From: Colwellia sp.
Lineage (GTDB): Bacteria; Pseudomonadota; Gammaproteobacteria; Enterobacterales; Alteromonadaceae
Assembly (NCBI GenBank): GCA_013215295.1
Contig: JABSOZ010000004.1
Coordinates: 124,001 to 188,000, forward strand
Direction: 5' to 3'
DNA: 64,000 bases
Numbering within the stretch: position 1 is the first letter of the stretch; each line of letters starts with the position of its first letter. Below the pieces are notes generated by a model. It did no database searches and was not told the DNA's origin. It was given only the letters and a program-made list of their open reading frames with translations. Both the position numbers and the translations under genes were made by a program. Positions 46,748 to 56,146 of this stretch are shown here, in pieces.

Positions 46748-47541
46748 TTTGATAATATAACCTTATTATTTAGTGTATTGATTACACCGCCAGAATTTTT
46801 CACATAATCAAACAATAATTGATCTTGTTTTATTAAGGGTTTCAGTTTATCCCTATAAGTAGAATAATTATCAAGGTAATTTGTATTTGGATTCACATTG
46901 AGTCTCGTATCCTTTTTCTTCAAATTTAAGTTTTGATCATAGTTATTCAGTCCCAACATTTCTTGTATTTTTGATACTAATGTACTTAAAAAATCTGTAG
47001 TAACTACCATACAATTATTATCGTGTATTAACGCCCTTGATAGATCAAAATTGTTTTTTCCAGATATGTAATAATTTTGCTCCCATGTACACCCTTGAAA
47101 AAACCTCACATTTTTTTCTAGTGCTTCACCAAAAGACAGATTGCTTTTATGAATATGATGATCTTGCGCTTGACAAAACTCCCAATATGAAACCACTCTT
47201 TGAAAAGGGTCTCTAATGACAAAAAAGTGACACGAGTGATCATTATTGTCAAAATGGGATGATAGTGACATATAATCATTATAGGATATATGCCCTCCAA
47301 TAAATTCCTTTTGAGAGAATGTACTTTTAATGCTTTCTGAAAGTAAATCTGCCGCTATTTCAGATCTTGAGTTGCTTGCGAGGTCCTTAAAAGTAAAAAA
47401 ATCAGGTACACTAATTTTAATTTCGAAGGGATTCGACATGTGCCAAAATATATTTTCTTTTTTCTGGTTATTCCCTAAAACCATTGCACGAACTGATGTT
47501 CCTGCATTTTTCGGAATATGATGGAAAACTATCTTTTTCAT
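46744..47541 (-). CDS. Sulfotransferase family 2-like protein 3
   Basis: Predicted carbohydrate sulfotransferase of 265 aa. The 5'-PSB motif is [16 protein letters not shown] (about residues 4-19) and the 3'-PSB motif is [17 protein letters not shown] (about 103-119). The conserved [11 protein letters not shown] follows the loop of the 2-O/chondroitin-type sulfotransferases. No signal peptide is visible. It is translationally coupled to gmd and lies 1 bp from the WcbI-like gene. This may place it on a fucose-containing acceptor, but that is inference from position only. Confidence 0.82.
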   Translation of the reverse strand: MKKIVFHHIPKNAGTSVRAMVLGNNQKKENIFWHMSNPFEIKISVPDFFTFKDLASNSRSEIAADLLSESIKSTFSQKEFIGGHISYNDYMSLSSHFDNNDHSCHFFVIRDPFQRVVSYWEFCQAQDHHIHKSNLSFGEALEKNVRFFQGCTWEQNYYISGKNNFDLSRALIHDNNCMVVTTDFLSTLVSKIQEMLGLNNYDQNLNLKKKDTRLNVNPNTNYLDNYSTYRDKLKPLIKQDQLLFDYVKNSGGVINTLNNKVILSK

Positions 47542-47542
47542 T

Positions 47543-48409
47543 TTACTCTCCTAACATATCAAGCGCTAACTTAAACTTTGTTGATACGAAATTATTTTTT
47601 AGATATTCAGTATTACCACTATATGCAGAAACATATCTATCATAGACGGCTATCAATTGAGTCAGATTTACTTGCGCTGAAGCTTCGACTAAAGGGTAAA
47701 CAGGTAAATGTGGTTGGCATAAACGTTGTTCTTTACATTCAAAGTCGTTAACTTTAATCTCTAAAAAGCCTGCGATCTCTTTTGCAAGTGCTATCATTAA
47801 CCTATTGGAAGGATGATTATATGAAAAGAAGTCTCCATAATAGAAATTAAACTTATTTAACAAATGCTCTCCTTTGACATCACAACTTAAGTCCCTTTGT
47901 TCCATTTTTCTCAATGACTCTTTAATGCATTTTTCTGTATATACAGCTTGCCCTTTAAAGGATATTTTCTGACAGAACTCATCTGCGTTTGCACCCGCTA
48001 TAATTGAAGCAAACATTAAATAGTCATGATAATCACCCCAAGGTAAATTACCTTCCCATATTGGATCTGAACCTCTTATAGCTTCACCATCTTTATCTTT
48101 TAAATAGCCAAACGTTGGAAAGTATGCATCAAAATACAAATTAGGTATCATTACAAATTTTGCGTCAGATCGCAGCAACCCTTTAAGATATTGACTGCCT
48201 AAACCAATGTTATCCCTATACTCATTACCTATTGGTTGACAAACTAAAACATCGCAAGCAGTCATATTTTCATGAAGACTATGCACCTCTTCTTCAGTTA
48301 TCAAATAAACCGGTTTTACCGCTGTGATATTTACCGTATCTTTCGACATTTTTGTCAAAAATTCTGCAAGATATTCAACCTGGCAATTTCCTACAAAGAA
48401 TATATTCAT
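47543..48409 (-). CDS. WcbI-like polysaccharide O-acetyltransferase
   Basis: WcbI-family protein, a SGNH-like/CoA-binding putative acetyltransferase of capsule clusters. The opening NIFFVGNCQVEYLAEFL holds the characteristic GNCQ motif (about residues 8-11, with the candidate Cys nucleophile). VCQPIGNEYR and a late FFSYNHPSNRLMIALAKEI (His) complete the likely catalytic site. I chose ATG 48409 (GAGG 7 bp upstream); the frame extends back to TTG 48415. It probably O-acetylates a cluster sugar. There is no membrane helix, so the activity would be cytoplasmic. Confidence 0.75.
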   Translation of the reverse strand: MNIFFVGNCQVEYLAEFLTKMSKDTVNITAVKPVYLITEEEVHSLHENMTACDVLVCQPIGNEYRDNIGLGSQYLKGLLRSDAKFVMIPNLYFDAYFPTFGYLKDKDGEAIRGSDPIWEGNLPWGDYHDYLMFASIIAGANADEFCQKISFKGQAVYTEKCIKESLRKMEQRDLSCDVKGEHLLNKFNFYYGDFFSYNHPSNRLMIALAKEIAGFLEIKVNDFECKEQRLCQPHLPVYPLVEASAQVNLTQLIAVYDRYVSAYSGNTEYLKNNFVSTKFKLALDMLGE

Positions 48410-48411
48410 AT

Positions 48412-49641
48412 TCAAACCTCAATTATCTTTCGATACAGTTGTAAATACTCATTTGCAGTCCTTTTCCAAGAGTATTTATCTGTAACTTTACTGGCAAGGG
48501 CTGCAGCATTTATATAATAATTTTCGTCATCAAAATCTTGCATAACTTTTGCTATTTTCGAGGGCACCCAATCATCTAATACAACACCATAGCCGGTGAC
48601 GACTTCAATTTGTGCAGTATTTGCTGGTACCAACGCTGGTGTACCTACAGTCAAAGCTTCTAATGCGCCGAGACCAAAACCTTCGCAATAAGAGCCACTT
48701 ATGAAAAGTCTTGCACCTTCAACTAAAGCACGTAACTCACCATCGGAAACTCTACCAGTTAATACAATATTCCCTAATTGTTCCTGCTCTAATAAAAAGG
48801 AATTTTCAACATCATCCATCCACCCTTTACTACCAACAATCACTAGCTTTTTCTGACTACTATTTTCATTATTGTTAATGTATTTTAAAAAAGCTCGAAC
48901 TACTGATGGGAAATTTTTTCTCGGCTCTAATGTTGAAACACAAATAAAATAATTATCCAATTGGAGATGATATTTTTCTAATGCATATTCACAAACATCT
49001 TCTAAAAATGCATGATTACCCGCATTAGGGATGGCAATTATATTTTGTTCATCAACATAGTGAACTTTTTTCCTAAATTGTTCAGCAGTATAATTTGATA
49101 CACAGGCAACATTGTCTGCTTTTCTATAAGTCGCTAGATAGTCTTCATAGAACCTAGCTACATCAGAAGTAAATAAACCCTTATGCGATAATGGAAAGAT
49201 ATCATGCACCGTAAACAATACCTCTAGCCCTCTAATATTTCTTATAAAGTCAGGTACCTTAAGAAAATTTGAATGAAAAATTGCCTTTTCTTTCCTGACT
49301 AAGTCTTCAATTACAGAAGGGTGTATTGACTTACCTTGCAGTTCCGCTTTTAGTTCAATTAAGTCATCAATACTTTTAGAATACATAGTAGAGTTACAAT
49401 GATTCAGTAAGTCACCACAAATCAGTGGCTTAATTTTAATCAACGATGCTTCATGTACAAATTTATTCAATAAAAATTGATTCCATAAGTTTTCTTGAGC
49501 ATACAGAAAAACATTAAAATCTTTATCATTCAGGGCACCCTCTAAATGAATTAAAATATTTTTTATTACACGGGTAATACCTGTGTCAGCCAATGGATTT
49601 TCATAGGCATAGGCTACAGGTGAAGCTTCAAAAATTATCAT
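48412..49641 (-). CDS. GT4 glycosyltransferase
   Basis: Retaining GT-B glycosyltransferase of 409 aa. The N-terminal part has VLFTVHDIFPLSHKGLFT and DNVACVSNYTAEQFRKK, typical of mannosyl/fucosyl-type GT4 enzymes. The C-terminal donor half has YFICVSTLEPRKNFPSVVRAF, KLVIVGSKGWMDDV and the EX7E-like FISGSYCEGFGLGALEALTVG. It probably transfers a mannose- or fucose-type sugar in assembling the repeat unit. It is followed after a few bp by the WcbI-like gene and preceded by an unrecognised 199-aa gene. Confidence 0.88.
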   Translation of the reverse strand: MIIFEASPVAYAYENPLADTGITRVIKNILIHLEGALNDKDFNVFLYAQENLWNQFLLNKFVHEASLIKIKPLICGDLLNHCNSTMYSKSIDDLIELKAELQGKSIHPSVIEDLVRKEKAIFHSNFLKVPDFIRNIRGLEVLFTVHDIFPLSHKGLFTSDVARFYEDYLATYRKADNVACVSNYTAEQFRKKVHYVDEQNIIAIPNAGNHAFLEDVCEYALEKYHLQLDNYFICVSTLEPRKNFPSVVRAFLKYINNNENSSQKKLVIVGSKGWMDDVENSFLLEQEQLGNIVLTGRVSDGELRALVEGARLFISGSYCEGFGLGALEALTVGTPALVPANTAQIEVVTGYGVVLDDWVPSKIAKVMQDFDDENYYINAAALASKVTDKYSWKRTANEYLQLYRKIIEV

Positions 49642-49659
49642 AATACAACCTTAAATTAG

Positions 49660-50259
49660 CTAGTGGCATATAATCACTTCATATTCCGCCGCTGACTGAA
49701 AGTCTTTGATATCCGGATACAATTTTTTATGAAGTGAATGTACTTGGAGTTTGTTGCCTTTCAATAAAGGTGTGTCTATTGAAAGTAAACGAGGGTCCAA
49801 TTCAACCCACCCTTCTAATGCCCAAATAATACTATATAAATGATGAGAATAATAAACATCATCAATTAAACCTGCAGACGAACGGTTTTCATATAACTTG
49901 GAAATTGAGGTAAGTAATAGTTCATCAAAAAGAGGAACTCTATCTCTTTTGACTGTATACAATATTACTTGGAACCCATTATCAGTTGACGATTGCGCAA
50001 CAAAAGGGCAAAGTTGATTTTCAACTGCTTCACTAGCAAATTCAATAAACATGTCATATAGAGAAGAAGCCCGAACCTTAAGTCGTTGTATTTGTTCAAT
50101 ATCAACACAAGGTATTAAATTACCTTTTGCTACTATATCCTTTGACAACAATGTTAGATCAATAGATTGCCCCAAGAACTTTTCTTCCAACTTTTCGCCA
50201 AATTCATCTGACTTTGCTAATAGGCATTTAGTTAGAAACTTTATTATTTTAGAATCCAT
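49660..50259 (-). CDS. Unrecognised 199-aa protein in GT cluster
   Basis: I do not recognise a family. The 199-aa protein has no signal peptide or membrane helix. It is largely alpha-helical by composition. Notable segments are IQRLKVRASSLYDMFIEFA, FQVILYTVKRDRVPLFDE, DDVYYSHHLYSIIWALEGWV and the end EYEVIICH. It overlaps the end of the upstream GT4 gene by 11 bp and lies 18 bp before the following GT4, so it is in the glycosyltransferase operon. It may be an accessory or scaffold protein, but no function can be assigned. Confidence 0.5.
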   Translation of the reverse strand: MDSKIIKFLTKCLLAKSDEFGEKLEEKFLGQSIDLTLLSKDIVAKGNLIPCVDIEQIQRLKVRASSLYDMFIEFASEAVENQLCPFVAQSSTDNGFQVILYTVKRDRVPLFDELLLTSISKLYENRSSAGLIDDVYYSHHLYSIIWALEGWVELDPRLLSIDTPLLKGNKLQVHSLHKKLYPDIKDFQSAAEYEVIICH

Positions 50260-51388
50260 TAGTTTTCATCCAACTCCCATGTTTTCCTTCCAAAACCATC
50301 TGCCTTACAAAACCGTCAACCTTTCGGGCGGTGTCAGACCAATTAAAACGTCTAGCTCTAGCCTTGGCTGCTTCAGAAAATCCTGATAATTCAGAATCCA
50401 GTAGGTTTTTTATAATATTGTGCATGTCTTCTATATCATCTGGATCAACATAATATGCCATATCCCCACCGACCTCCCGTAATGAAGAGTTATCGCAGGT
50501 TATCACTGGCGTTCCTGATGCTAACGACTCAACTATAGGCAAACCAAAACCTTCATATCGAGAAGGATATAATACTGCAACAGCATTAGCATATAACGTC
50601 AGTAAATCATCAAAAGAATAATGACCTGTTTTAATGTTAGACACGTCAACTACATCACTATATTCATCCAAATGATGTTGAGCACTACCACCAGTGCAAA
50701 CTAATTCAATTGAACCATTATTTATTAATGGCGCAAGTGCCGCTATAGCATTTTTTTGATTTTTATAACTGTCAGCCGCACCTAGCCCTGGTATCATGAC
50801 ATATGGTTTATTCAACCCTAGTTTTTTAACGGCCTTCGAACTTTTTCGCTCGATGTCTTGGAAGAAAACATCTGCTACCCCATTGTGCGCAACAACGATA
50901 GGCCGGCCCTTGACAGAATAAAATTTCAACAAATCTCGGGCACTATTTTCAGAAACACATACATACCCATGTGAATGGTAAATCCCCTCAGATTTCAACT
51001 TCCAGATAGGTTCTTCGTTATTGTATATATCAGGAAAAACCTCAGGAATACAGTCATGTATATACATAATATTCTTAACACATGTACTGTATGTATAATA
51101 CGTCGACATAAATATGTCTATATTTAAGTTTTTGCAAATCTCGTCAATCTTATCTCTGTCCTGATACCAAGGCTCTAAAGACCAAACTCTAAAACATTCT
51201 TCAATATCCATAGGAGGGAAGTTTATAGTTTCAGCCCCTGCTAAACTAACATCATCTTGTCCCCTGTTTAAGAAGAAAAACTGAACGTCTGGAGAAATAT
51301 CACTCCAATGTGATATTAAATCCTCCCATACTCTTGCTATTCCACTTCGCGCTAACTGAAAAAAGAAACCATCAATTAAAATTTTCAT
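50249..51388 (-). CDS. GT4 glycosyltransferase
   Basis: GT-B fold retaining transferase of 379 aa. MKILIDGFFFQLARSGIARVW opens the protein in the manner of mannosyltransferase-like WbpY/RfaB relatives, and IMYIHDCIPEVFPD and YVCVSENSARDLLKFY follow. The donor domain shows YVMIPGLGAADSYKNQKNAI, and YPSRYEGFGLPIVESLASG with the EX7E motif. The start overlaps the previous gene end as ATGA. The acceptor sugar is unknown. The downstream unrecognised gene overlaps its last 11 bp. Confidence 0.88.
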   Translation of the reverse strand: MKILIDGFFFQLARSGIARVWEDLISHWSDISPDVQFFFLNRGQDDVSLAGAETINFPPMDIEECFRVWSLEPWYQDRDKIDEICKNLNIDIFMSTYYTYSTCVKNIMYIHDCIPEVFPDIYNNEEPIWKLKSEGIYHSHGYVCVSENSARDLLKFYSVKGRPIVVAHNGVADVFFQDIERKSSKAVKKLGLNKPYVMIPGLGAADSYKNQKNAIAALAPLINNGSIELVCTGGSAQHHLDEYSDVVDVSNIKTGHYSFDDLLTLYANAVAVLYPSRYEGFGLPIVESLASGTPVITCDNSSLREVGGDMAYYVDPDDIEDMHNIIKNLLDSELSGFSEAAKARARRFNWSDTARKVDGFVRQMVLEGKHGSWMKTNGF

Positions 51389-53046
51389 AGGACCTCCATG
51401 CTCAAAATATATTTTTCTATAACTTCGTCTAACGAATTTTCTTGACGTGCTGAATATGTAGTCACATCAGAAAAATAATAAACACCTAAGGGTTTGTTAA
51501 TATTATAAAAAAGCTCACCATTAGACGTACACCTCATCCAGAATTCAAAATCTGCAGTCGGCCCCCCACACTTTTCATTGAAGTACCCGTATTCTTCATG
51601 TAATTTTTTACGCCAGACAGGCATACAATGAGGTATATTTCTTACTACCACGCGGTCTTTACCTTCATCAGAAAAATATCTTACAAATAAGTCATAAAAA
51701 CCATAGATTTGAGGAGAAGTATAATATGACAAAGTCTCACAATTATCTTGCCCTATATTTTCTGGTAGCATCTCTGGTGTTTTTGAAATTAAACACTGAG
51801 CAGACACCAAAGTGACATCAGGATTTTCTTCGAATACTTTTAAATGTTCATTTATAAAGTGAATTGCCTTGCGATCATCAAGATTGGCGTTACTTAACAG
51901 TGAGCTGGTTGCAACCCTACAACCAATGTTCCATACTTCATATAAACCAGGATCAAAATCTAGTTCAATGTAATAGATATTGTCGTGTTCATACAAGTAT
52001 GGCTCTATTATAGAAAATTCATTTCCTGGCGAATTAGCGCTAATGATCAGCATTTCTGAATGATTAAAACTGTCCATGCGCACCATATTCTCCATGAAGC
52101 CTTTCACCCAGTCATCCCCTTTGTACATAGAAGTAACAAAAGAAATTTTCTTCTCTGGTGAGTTTTTTCGGTGGCTATTGATTATCTTTTCTGCATATTT
52201 AACTTTACTATAAGTACTAGACAATCCTGAAGTAAGTACATTGATAACCTGAGTTGACTTTCTAACAATAGGATTTAGGTCCCTTTCCCATTGCATGTAC
52301 ATGGCCTTCAAAGTAAATAATTCAGCATAACGTTCATCTAAGAAATACTTGGCGTATGCTTTATGATAGCTAGCTAGATCAATATCCTCAATACCTTGCC
52401 TTAACTTAAACACATCAAGGCAATAACCCGCAAAAAAATGAGGACTAGCTTCTAATATTTTTAAATAACCATCTTTGTTCAGTGTAAGTGAATCACTCTG
52501 GTAACATATTAATGCTATTGCCATCATACTTGTTTGAATTATTCCATTCATTTTTTGTGCATTAATAAGTTTTTCAATTGCTTTTGAATCGCACTCTATA
52601 CAAAGTTTGTGCAAAAGTTGGTAGTCAATAAAGTACGCATTTAAAAATGGAGGTATCTTATCAACTAATGAATCAATGGCTCTATCATGAATAACAAAGG
52701 ATATCATCATGTTTGCCAAAAAAATCAAATCACATGACTCTGCAGCCTCAGTTTTACTAAATCTTTTAACTAATTCAGCAGTAAACTTGTCAGATGTAGT
52801 TATGATTATGTTTAAGCAAGATAGATATAGCAGTAAATCACTTTGCTTTATCTTACTCTCTTTATTTTTTACTAGTAAATCTAAATTATCCAACATGGTA
52901 CTTAAACGTTCATGTTTTTGGGGCACAGGTAATAATGCACCTTCAATTTCAGATAAAATTATTAAATTACTTGCGAAATTTTCAATCTCACTGCAAACAC
53001 TTATACGACTATGTTTTACATAAAACTTTTTATAATCAATGTTCAC
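51385..53046 (-). CDS. GT2-like glycosyltransferase with large helical N-domain
   Basis: Protein of 553 aa in two halves. Residues about 1-270 are helical, with no recognised domain and no signal peptide. Residues about 285-545 are a GT-A/GT2-like domain: KKISFVTSMYKGDDWVKGFM, MLIISANSPGN, DPGLYEVWNIGCRVATSSLL and LSNANLDDRKA (metal Asp site), then NIPHCMPVWRKKLHEEYGYF and GGPTADFEFWMRC. Start is GTG 53046; no upstream ATG keeps the frame. It ends in an overlap with the GT4 gene. A gene-free 349-bp stretch precedes it, so it probably begins a new transcription or processing unit. Confidence 0.75.
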   Translation of the reverse strand: MNIDYKKFYVKHSRISVCSEIENFASNLIILSEIEGALLPVPQKHERLSTMLDNLDLLVKNKESKIKQSDLLLYLSCLNIIITTSDKFTAELVKRFSKTEAAESCDLIFLANMMISFVIHDRAIDSLVDKIPPFLNAYFIDYQLLHKLCIECDSKAIEKLINAQKMNGIIQTSMMAIALICYQSDSLTLNKDGYLKILEASPHFFAGYCLDVFKLRQGIEDIDLASYHKAYAKYFLDERYAELFTLKAMYMQWERDLNPIVRKSTQVINVLTSGLSSTYSKVKYAEKIINSHRKNSPEKKISFVTSMYKGDDWVKGFMENMVRMDSFNHSEMLIISANSPGNEFSIIEPYLYEHDNIYYIELDFDPGLYEVWNIGCRVATSSLLSNANLDDRKAIHFINEHLKVFEENPDVTLVSAQCLISKTPEMLPENIGQDNCETLSYYTSPQIYGFYDLFVRYFSDEGKDRVVVRNIPHCMPVWRKKLHEEYGYFNEKCGGPTADFEFWMRCTSNGELFYNINKPLGVYYFSDVTTYSARQENSLDEVIEKYILSMEVL

Positions 53047-53395
53047 TACAGGGTATACTCCAATATATTAGGGGCTGTGGTCAAATAACTTCCCACAACT
53101 TCATATGTTAATTATACAAGTCATATAAGCAAATGTGCTTTCTATTAAATTGCCATTACTCGTCGTCTTACAGATTTTAGTGCCTATAATCAACATTAAT
53201 TTATTATTATCACACTTACCTGAGGAGTATTTACTCAAAATACTCCTCAGTTTATCGCTAAACTCTTCCATCATTGCAAAAAAATGATTATTTTGCTTTA
53301 TACGAACTATTTGCGTTCGACAATTACTTACATCAATATGGTTGCTAGTAATCAGCCACCTGATATCAACTTACTATCACTCTTATATCGTTATA
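53047..53395. other. 349-bp gene-free region with hairpin
   Basis: No coding frame of note lies between the GT2-like gene (starting 53046, minus) and the sulfotransferase gene (ending 53396, minus). It is AT-rich. The only clear structure is the inverted repeat at 53220-53250, listed separately. A promoter for the downstream minus-strand GT genes is likely here, but I cannot point to a convincing hexamer pair. No repeat family, IS end or tRNA was recognised. Confidence 0.5.
53220..53250. terminator. Perfect 13-bp hairpin in long intergenic region
   Basis: Arms CTGAGGAGTATTT and AAATACTCCTCAG flank the 5-nt loop ACTCA. On the minus strand, the direction of transcription here, it comes 146 bp after the sulfotransferase gene stop and is followed by GTAAGTGTG without a T-tract. 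It could be an RNA-processing or attenuation element, or an operator, rather than a standard terminator. Confidence 0.45.
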
Positions 53396-54349
53396 TTAAA
53401 TACTCAAACTATTTTCCATAAAGTAGTATGCACTAACTAATTTTTGGTAGTGTATTGAAGTTAAACTTTCTTCCAAAACCTCTGCAGAAACAATACGCTC
53501 TCTTTCACCAATAATATCACCGCTTCTACCACTGTCGCCGGTCACGCTAAACATACCGAAAATATATTCAAATGAGTCATCAAATGAGAGGTCTAAAGCT
53601 TGTGTTATTGCAAGCATTTGTTCCTGTGGGTTCGCTAAAAAATCTTCATATTTAAAAATTTTATTTTGTTCAAAGCTCTCAATAAGTAATAATAGCCTTC
53701 GACAATATTCATCAAAAGTACTCGGTTCAAAGTGCAACCAGCCGTTCTTGATTAAAGATGCATAAGAATCTATTGGATTGCGAATAGTTAACACTGATGC
53801 AATGTTATAGTCTTCTTCTAATAATTTTATTAGAACACTTTTTGCAGGAATAACTTCATTAGTATTAAAGTCCGAATGGGTATGGTCCCGCAATACTAAA
53901 GTCCCTCCCATATTAGTCACGTGCTTATAAACTTCATCTATAGCGCTTTTAAATAATTTCACTGCTAATGCCCTTTGGTTAGGAATACCAGCATGTTTAG
54001 TCAACATTGAAATATCAGAAGGTGTGTAACTAGGCTTAGATTTATTAGTACGTAAATCAGAAAATGGGTGGGCTTCACTTAATAAATACACATTAGGCAT
54101 AGCAGATATGCATTTTGAGAAAAGTGTACCACCACTACAAGCCAAATGATGAATAATACGTATAGTAGGCTTGGTATTCGTGTAACTTTCACACAACCAC
54201 TCACAACGTGATAATAATGATTTAGTATCAATTAAAGGGTCTAGCGTATTTTGTAAAACAACAGTGTTTTTTTCAACAATACCAGAGTTTTCCAATAATT
54301 CAACGGCATCATCGAGTTGCTGTTTAAAGTTCTCAAAGTTGGAGGCCAT
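53396..54349 (-). CDS. Sulfotransferase family protein 4
   Basis: Predicted PAPS-type sulfotransferase of 317 aa, divergent. The first 45 residues are helical. The 5'-PSB-like loop is IRIIHHLACSGGTLFSKCI (about residues 62-80), and the 3'-PSB-like segment is VLTIRNPIDSYASLIKNGW (about 184-202). ALAVKLFKSAIDEV and a C-terminal FEYIFGMFSVTGDSGRSGD, with the Gly-rich third PAPS-contact block, also fit. The sulfotransferase call rests on the loop motifs, and the family is distant, so the acceptor cannot be guessed. It adjoins the FkbM-like gene with no gap (54349/54350). Confidence 0.72.
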   Translation of the reverse strand: MASNFENFKQQLDDAVELLENSGIVEKNTVVLQNTLDPLIDTKSLLSRCEWLCESYTNTKPTIRIIHHLACSGGTLFSKCISAMPNVYLLSEAHPFSDLRTNKSKPSYTPSDISMLTKHAGIPNQRALAVKLFKSAIDEVYKHVTNMGGTLVLRDHTHSDFNTNEVIPAKSVLIKLLEEDYNIASVLTIRNPIDSYASLIKNGWLHFEPSTFDEYCRRLLLLIESFEQNKIFKYEDFLANPQEQMLAITQALDLSFDDSFEYIFGMFSVTGDSGRSGDIIGERERIVSAEVLEESLTSIHYQKLVSAYYFMENSLSI

Positions 54350-56146
54350 TTATTGAATACCGCTCTCATTTGATCCTTTGTTACTAGGTTCTAATGAGTG
54401 TAGTAACTCGGGATGTTCCTGTTGTAGCTTATAATAATATTTAGAAGCAAGTGTTAGTTTTTCTCTTAGCTCTTTAACCAGATCTACTAATGCCATTTCT
54501 GCCACTAATTTTTCTGAATATGATATTCTTAGGTGTTCTAAATCCAAATGCGATTTCGCTAACATTTTTTGACCTAAACTCGCATTTCTATTTTTATCAA
54601 TTAACTCTTCTTTTAATAACATAATATTTTGCATTAGTGCCGCTTGTTTATCACTAAACGCTGTATTTTCTGAATTAACTTTACTTATAACTTCTTCTTG
54701 CTGCTTTTTCTCTTGTGCTTTTTCATCTAATGCCTGCTTTAAGGATTCAGCAACCTGTTTATCTTTATGATGCAATTCTGCTTTTGCTTTTAACTCTGCA
54801 TTTAACGTTACAATATTAGCATTGATATTTACGTTTTTTGCTTGTTGAAGCTGTTTAATATCCTCTATTGTTTCATCTAATTGTAACTTTAGAGATGCAG
54901 ACCGCTGCTTATACTTATTATGCAATTCCGCTTTTTCTTTCAATTCGGATTCTAACTTTACAGTATTAGTTTCACAATTTACGCTTTTTTCTTGTTGGTC
55001 TTTGTTCGTTACTTGAAGTCTTTCAATTTCAGCTAGATGTTTATTTATAACTTCTTGCCTGTTCATTTTCTCTTGAGCTGTTACAGCTGTCAGCTGTTTC
55101 AATGCTTCAGTCAACTCCTTATTATTATCAAGCAGTTCTGATTCTAAAGTTGCAAAATCTGCATTGATATTTTCATTTTTAGCTTGTTGATTTTTGATCG
55201 TTAATTGCAGTGTTTCATTTTCAGCTATATGTTTATTTATAACTTCTTGCCTGTTTATTTTCTCTTGAGCTGTTTCAGCTGTCATCTGCTTTAATGCTTC
55301 AGTCAACTGCTTAATATTATCAAGCAATTCTGATTCTAAAGTTGCAAAATCTGCATTGATATTTTCATTTTTAGCTTGTTGCTCTTTGATTGTTAATTGC
55401 AGTGTTTCATTTTCAGCCAACAGGTTACTATCTTTTAGTTTAATAGCATTGTTTTCTTGAATTAAAGTTTCAATTTTTGACAATACTGCATCGTCTCTTT
55501 TAACAATTAAATTCGTAAATATTGCCCCGTCGGCTTTTATTTCTTCGATGTAAAATCCTTTTTCTTTTAGATCCGCTTTAACATTAGCTATATTATCGTC
55601 ATAGTTGTTATCTTCACTTTCTGAATTATTTTTATTAATAGTATTGCTGTAAATGCCTTTTGACTCTACCTGTACACTGATGATTGAGAATTGTGTTAAT
55701 TCTTCTTGCGTTACAGATTTCAGGCACTCTAGTTCAGAGCCATTTATGCTTAATAATAATATATTGTTTTTGCTTTTATCTAAATTAGCATTCTGTATTA
55801 ACTCAGATAATGAAAGCGTATTAATTGGCTTAACATCTTTAATTCTACTATTTTTTAGCACTGTCCTGAGATTGATATTCTGCTTTAATGAACTATACTT
55901 TGCAGGATGCATGAAGGCGAAATCACTCACACCGGTAACATTGCTAACCGCTACATTTTTAACTAAAACATTATCGCTTGCATATTTTTTTGTTAGTTTT
56001 TTTGCAATAGACTCAACCGGCTCTATTAATTGAAGTTGCTCAAAAGATAATGAACGTAACCATTTTATATTGGGAGCATTACCAGCGCCAACATAAATAA
56101 TTGTCCCTAGAGGACTTTCTAATTGAGCGTTTATTATATTTTCCAT
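54350..56146 (-). CDS. FkbM-like methyltransferase with long coiled-coil
   Basis: Residues about 1-215 resemble a FkbM-type SAM-dependent methyltransferase: GTIIYVGAGNAPNIKWLRSL (SAM Gly motif), LQLIEPVESIAKKL, INTLSLSELIQ and LLLSINGSELECLKSV, ending in a GFYIEEIK strand typical of the family. Residues about 222-585 are an extended coiled coil with a near-exact tandem duplication of 64 residues (about 245-308 and 309-372), followed by weaker copies. The total is 598 aa. In the standard SAM site acidic residues are shifted (YVGAGN rather than DVGAN), so activity is uncertain. The coiled coil could place the enzyme in a complex. Confidence 0.72.
   Translation of the reverse strand: MENIINAQLESPLGTIIYVGAGNAPNIKWLRSLSFEQLQLIEPVESIAKKLTKKYASDNVLVKNVAVSNVTGVSDFAFMHPAKYSSLKQNINLRTVLKNSRIKDVKPINTLSLSELIQNANLDKSKNNILLLSINGSELECLKSVTQEELTQFSIISVQVESKGIYSNTINKNNSESEDNNYDDNIANVKADLKEKGFYIEEIKADGAIFTNLIVKRDDAVLSKIETLIQENNAIKLKDSNLLAENETLQLTIKEQQAKNENINADFATLESELLDNIKQLTEALKQMTAETAQEKINRQEVINKHIAENETLQLTIKNQQAKNENINADFATLESELLDNNKELTEALKQLTAVTAQEKMNRQEVINKHLAEIERLQVTNKDQQEKSVNCETNTVKLESELKEKAELHNKYKQRSASLKLQLDETIEDIKQLQQAKNVNINANIVTLNAELKAKAELHHKDKQVAESLKQALDEKAQEKKQQEEVISKVNSENTAFSDKQAALMQNIMLLKEELIDKNRNASLGQKMLAKSHLDLEHLRISYSEKLVAEMALVDLVKELREKLTLASKYYYKLQQEHPELLHSLEPSNKGSNESGIQ
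55031..55414. repeat. Two tandem 192-bp coding repeats
   Basis: Units 55223-55414 and 55031-55222 encode the two 64-residue coiled-coil repeats of the FkbM-like protein, which differ at only seven residues. Nucleotide identity is also high. This suggests a recent duplication that keeps the reading frame and the coiled-coil register. A third, weaker copy follows at lower coordinates. Confidence 0.85.
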
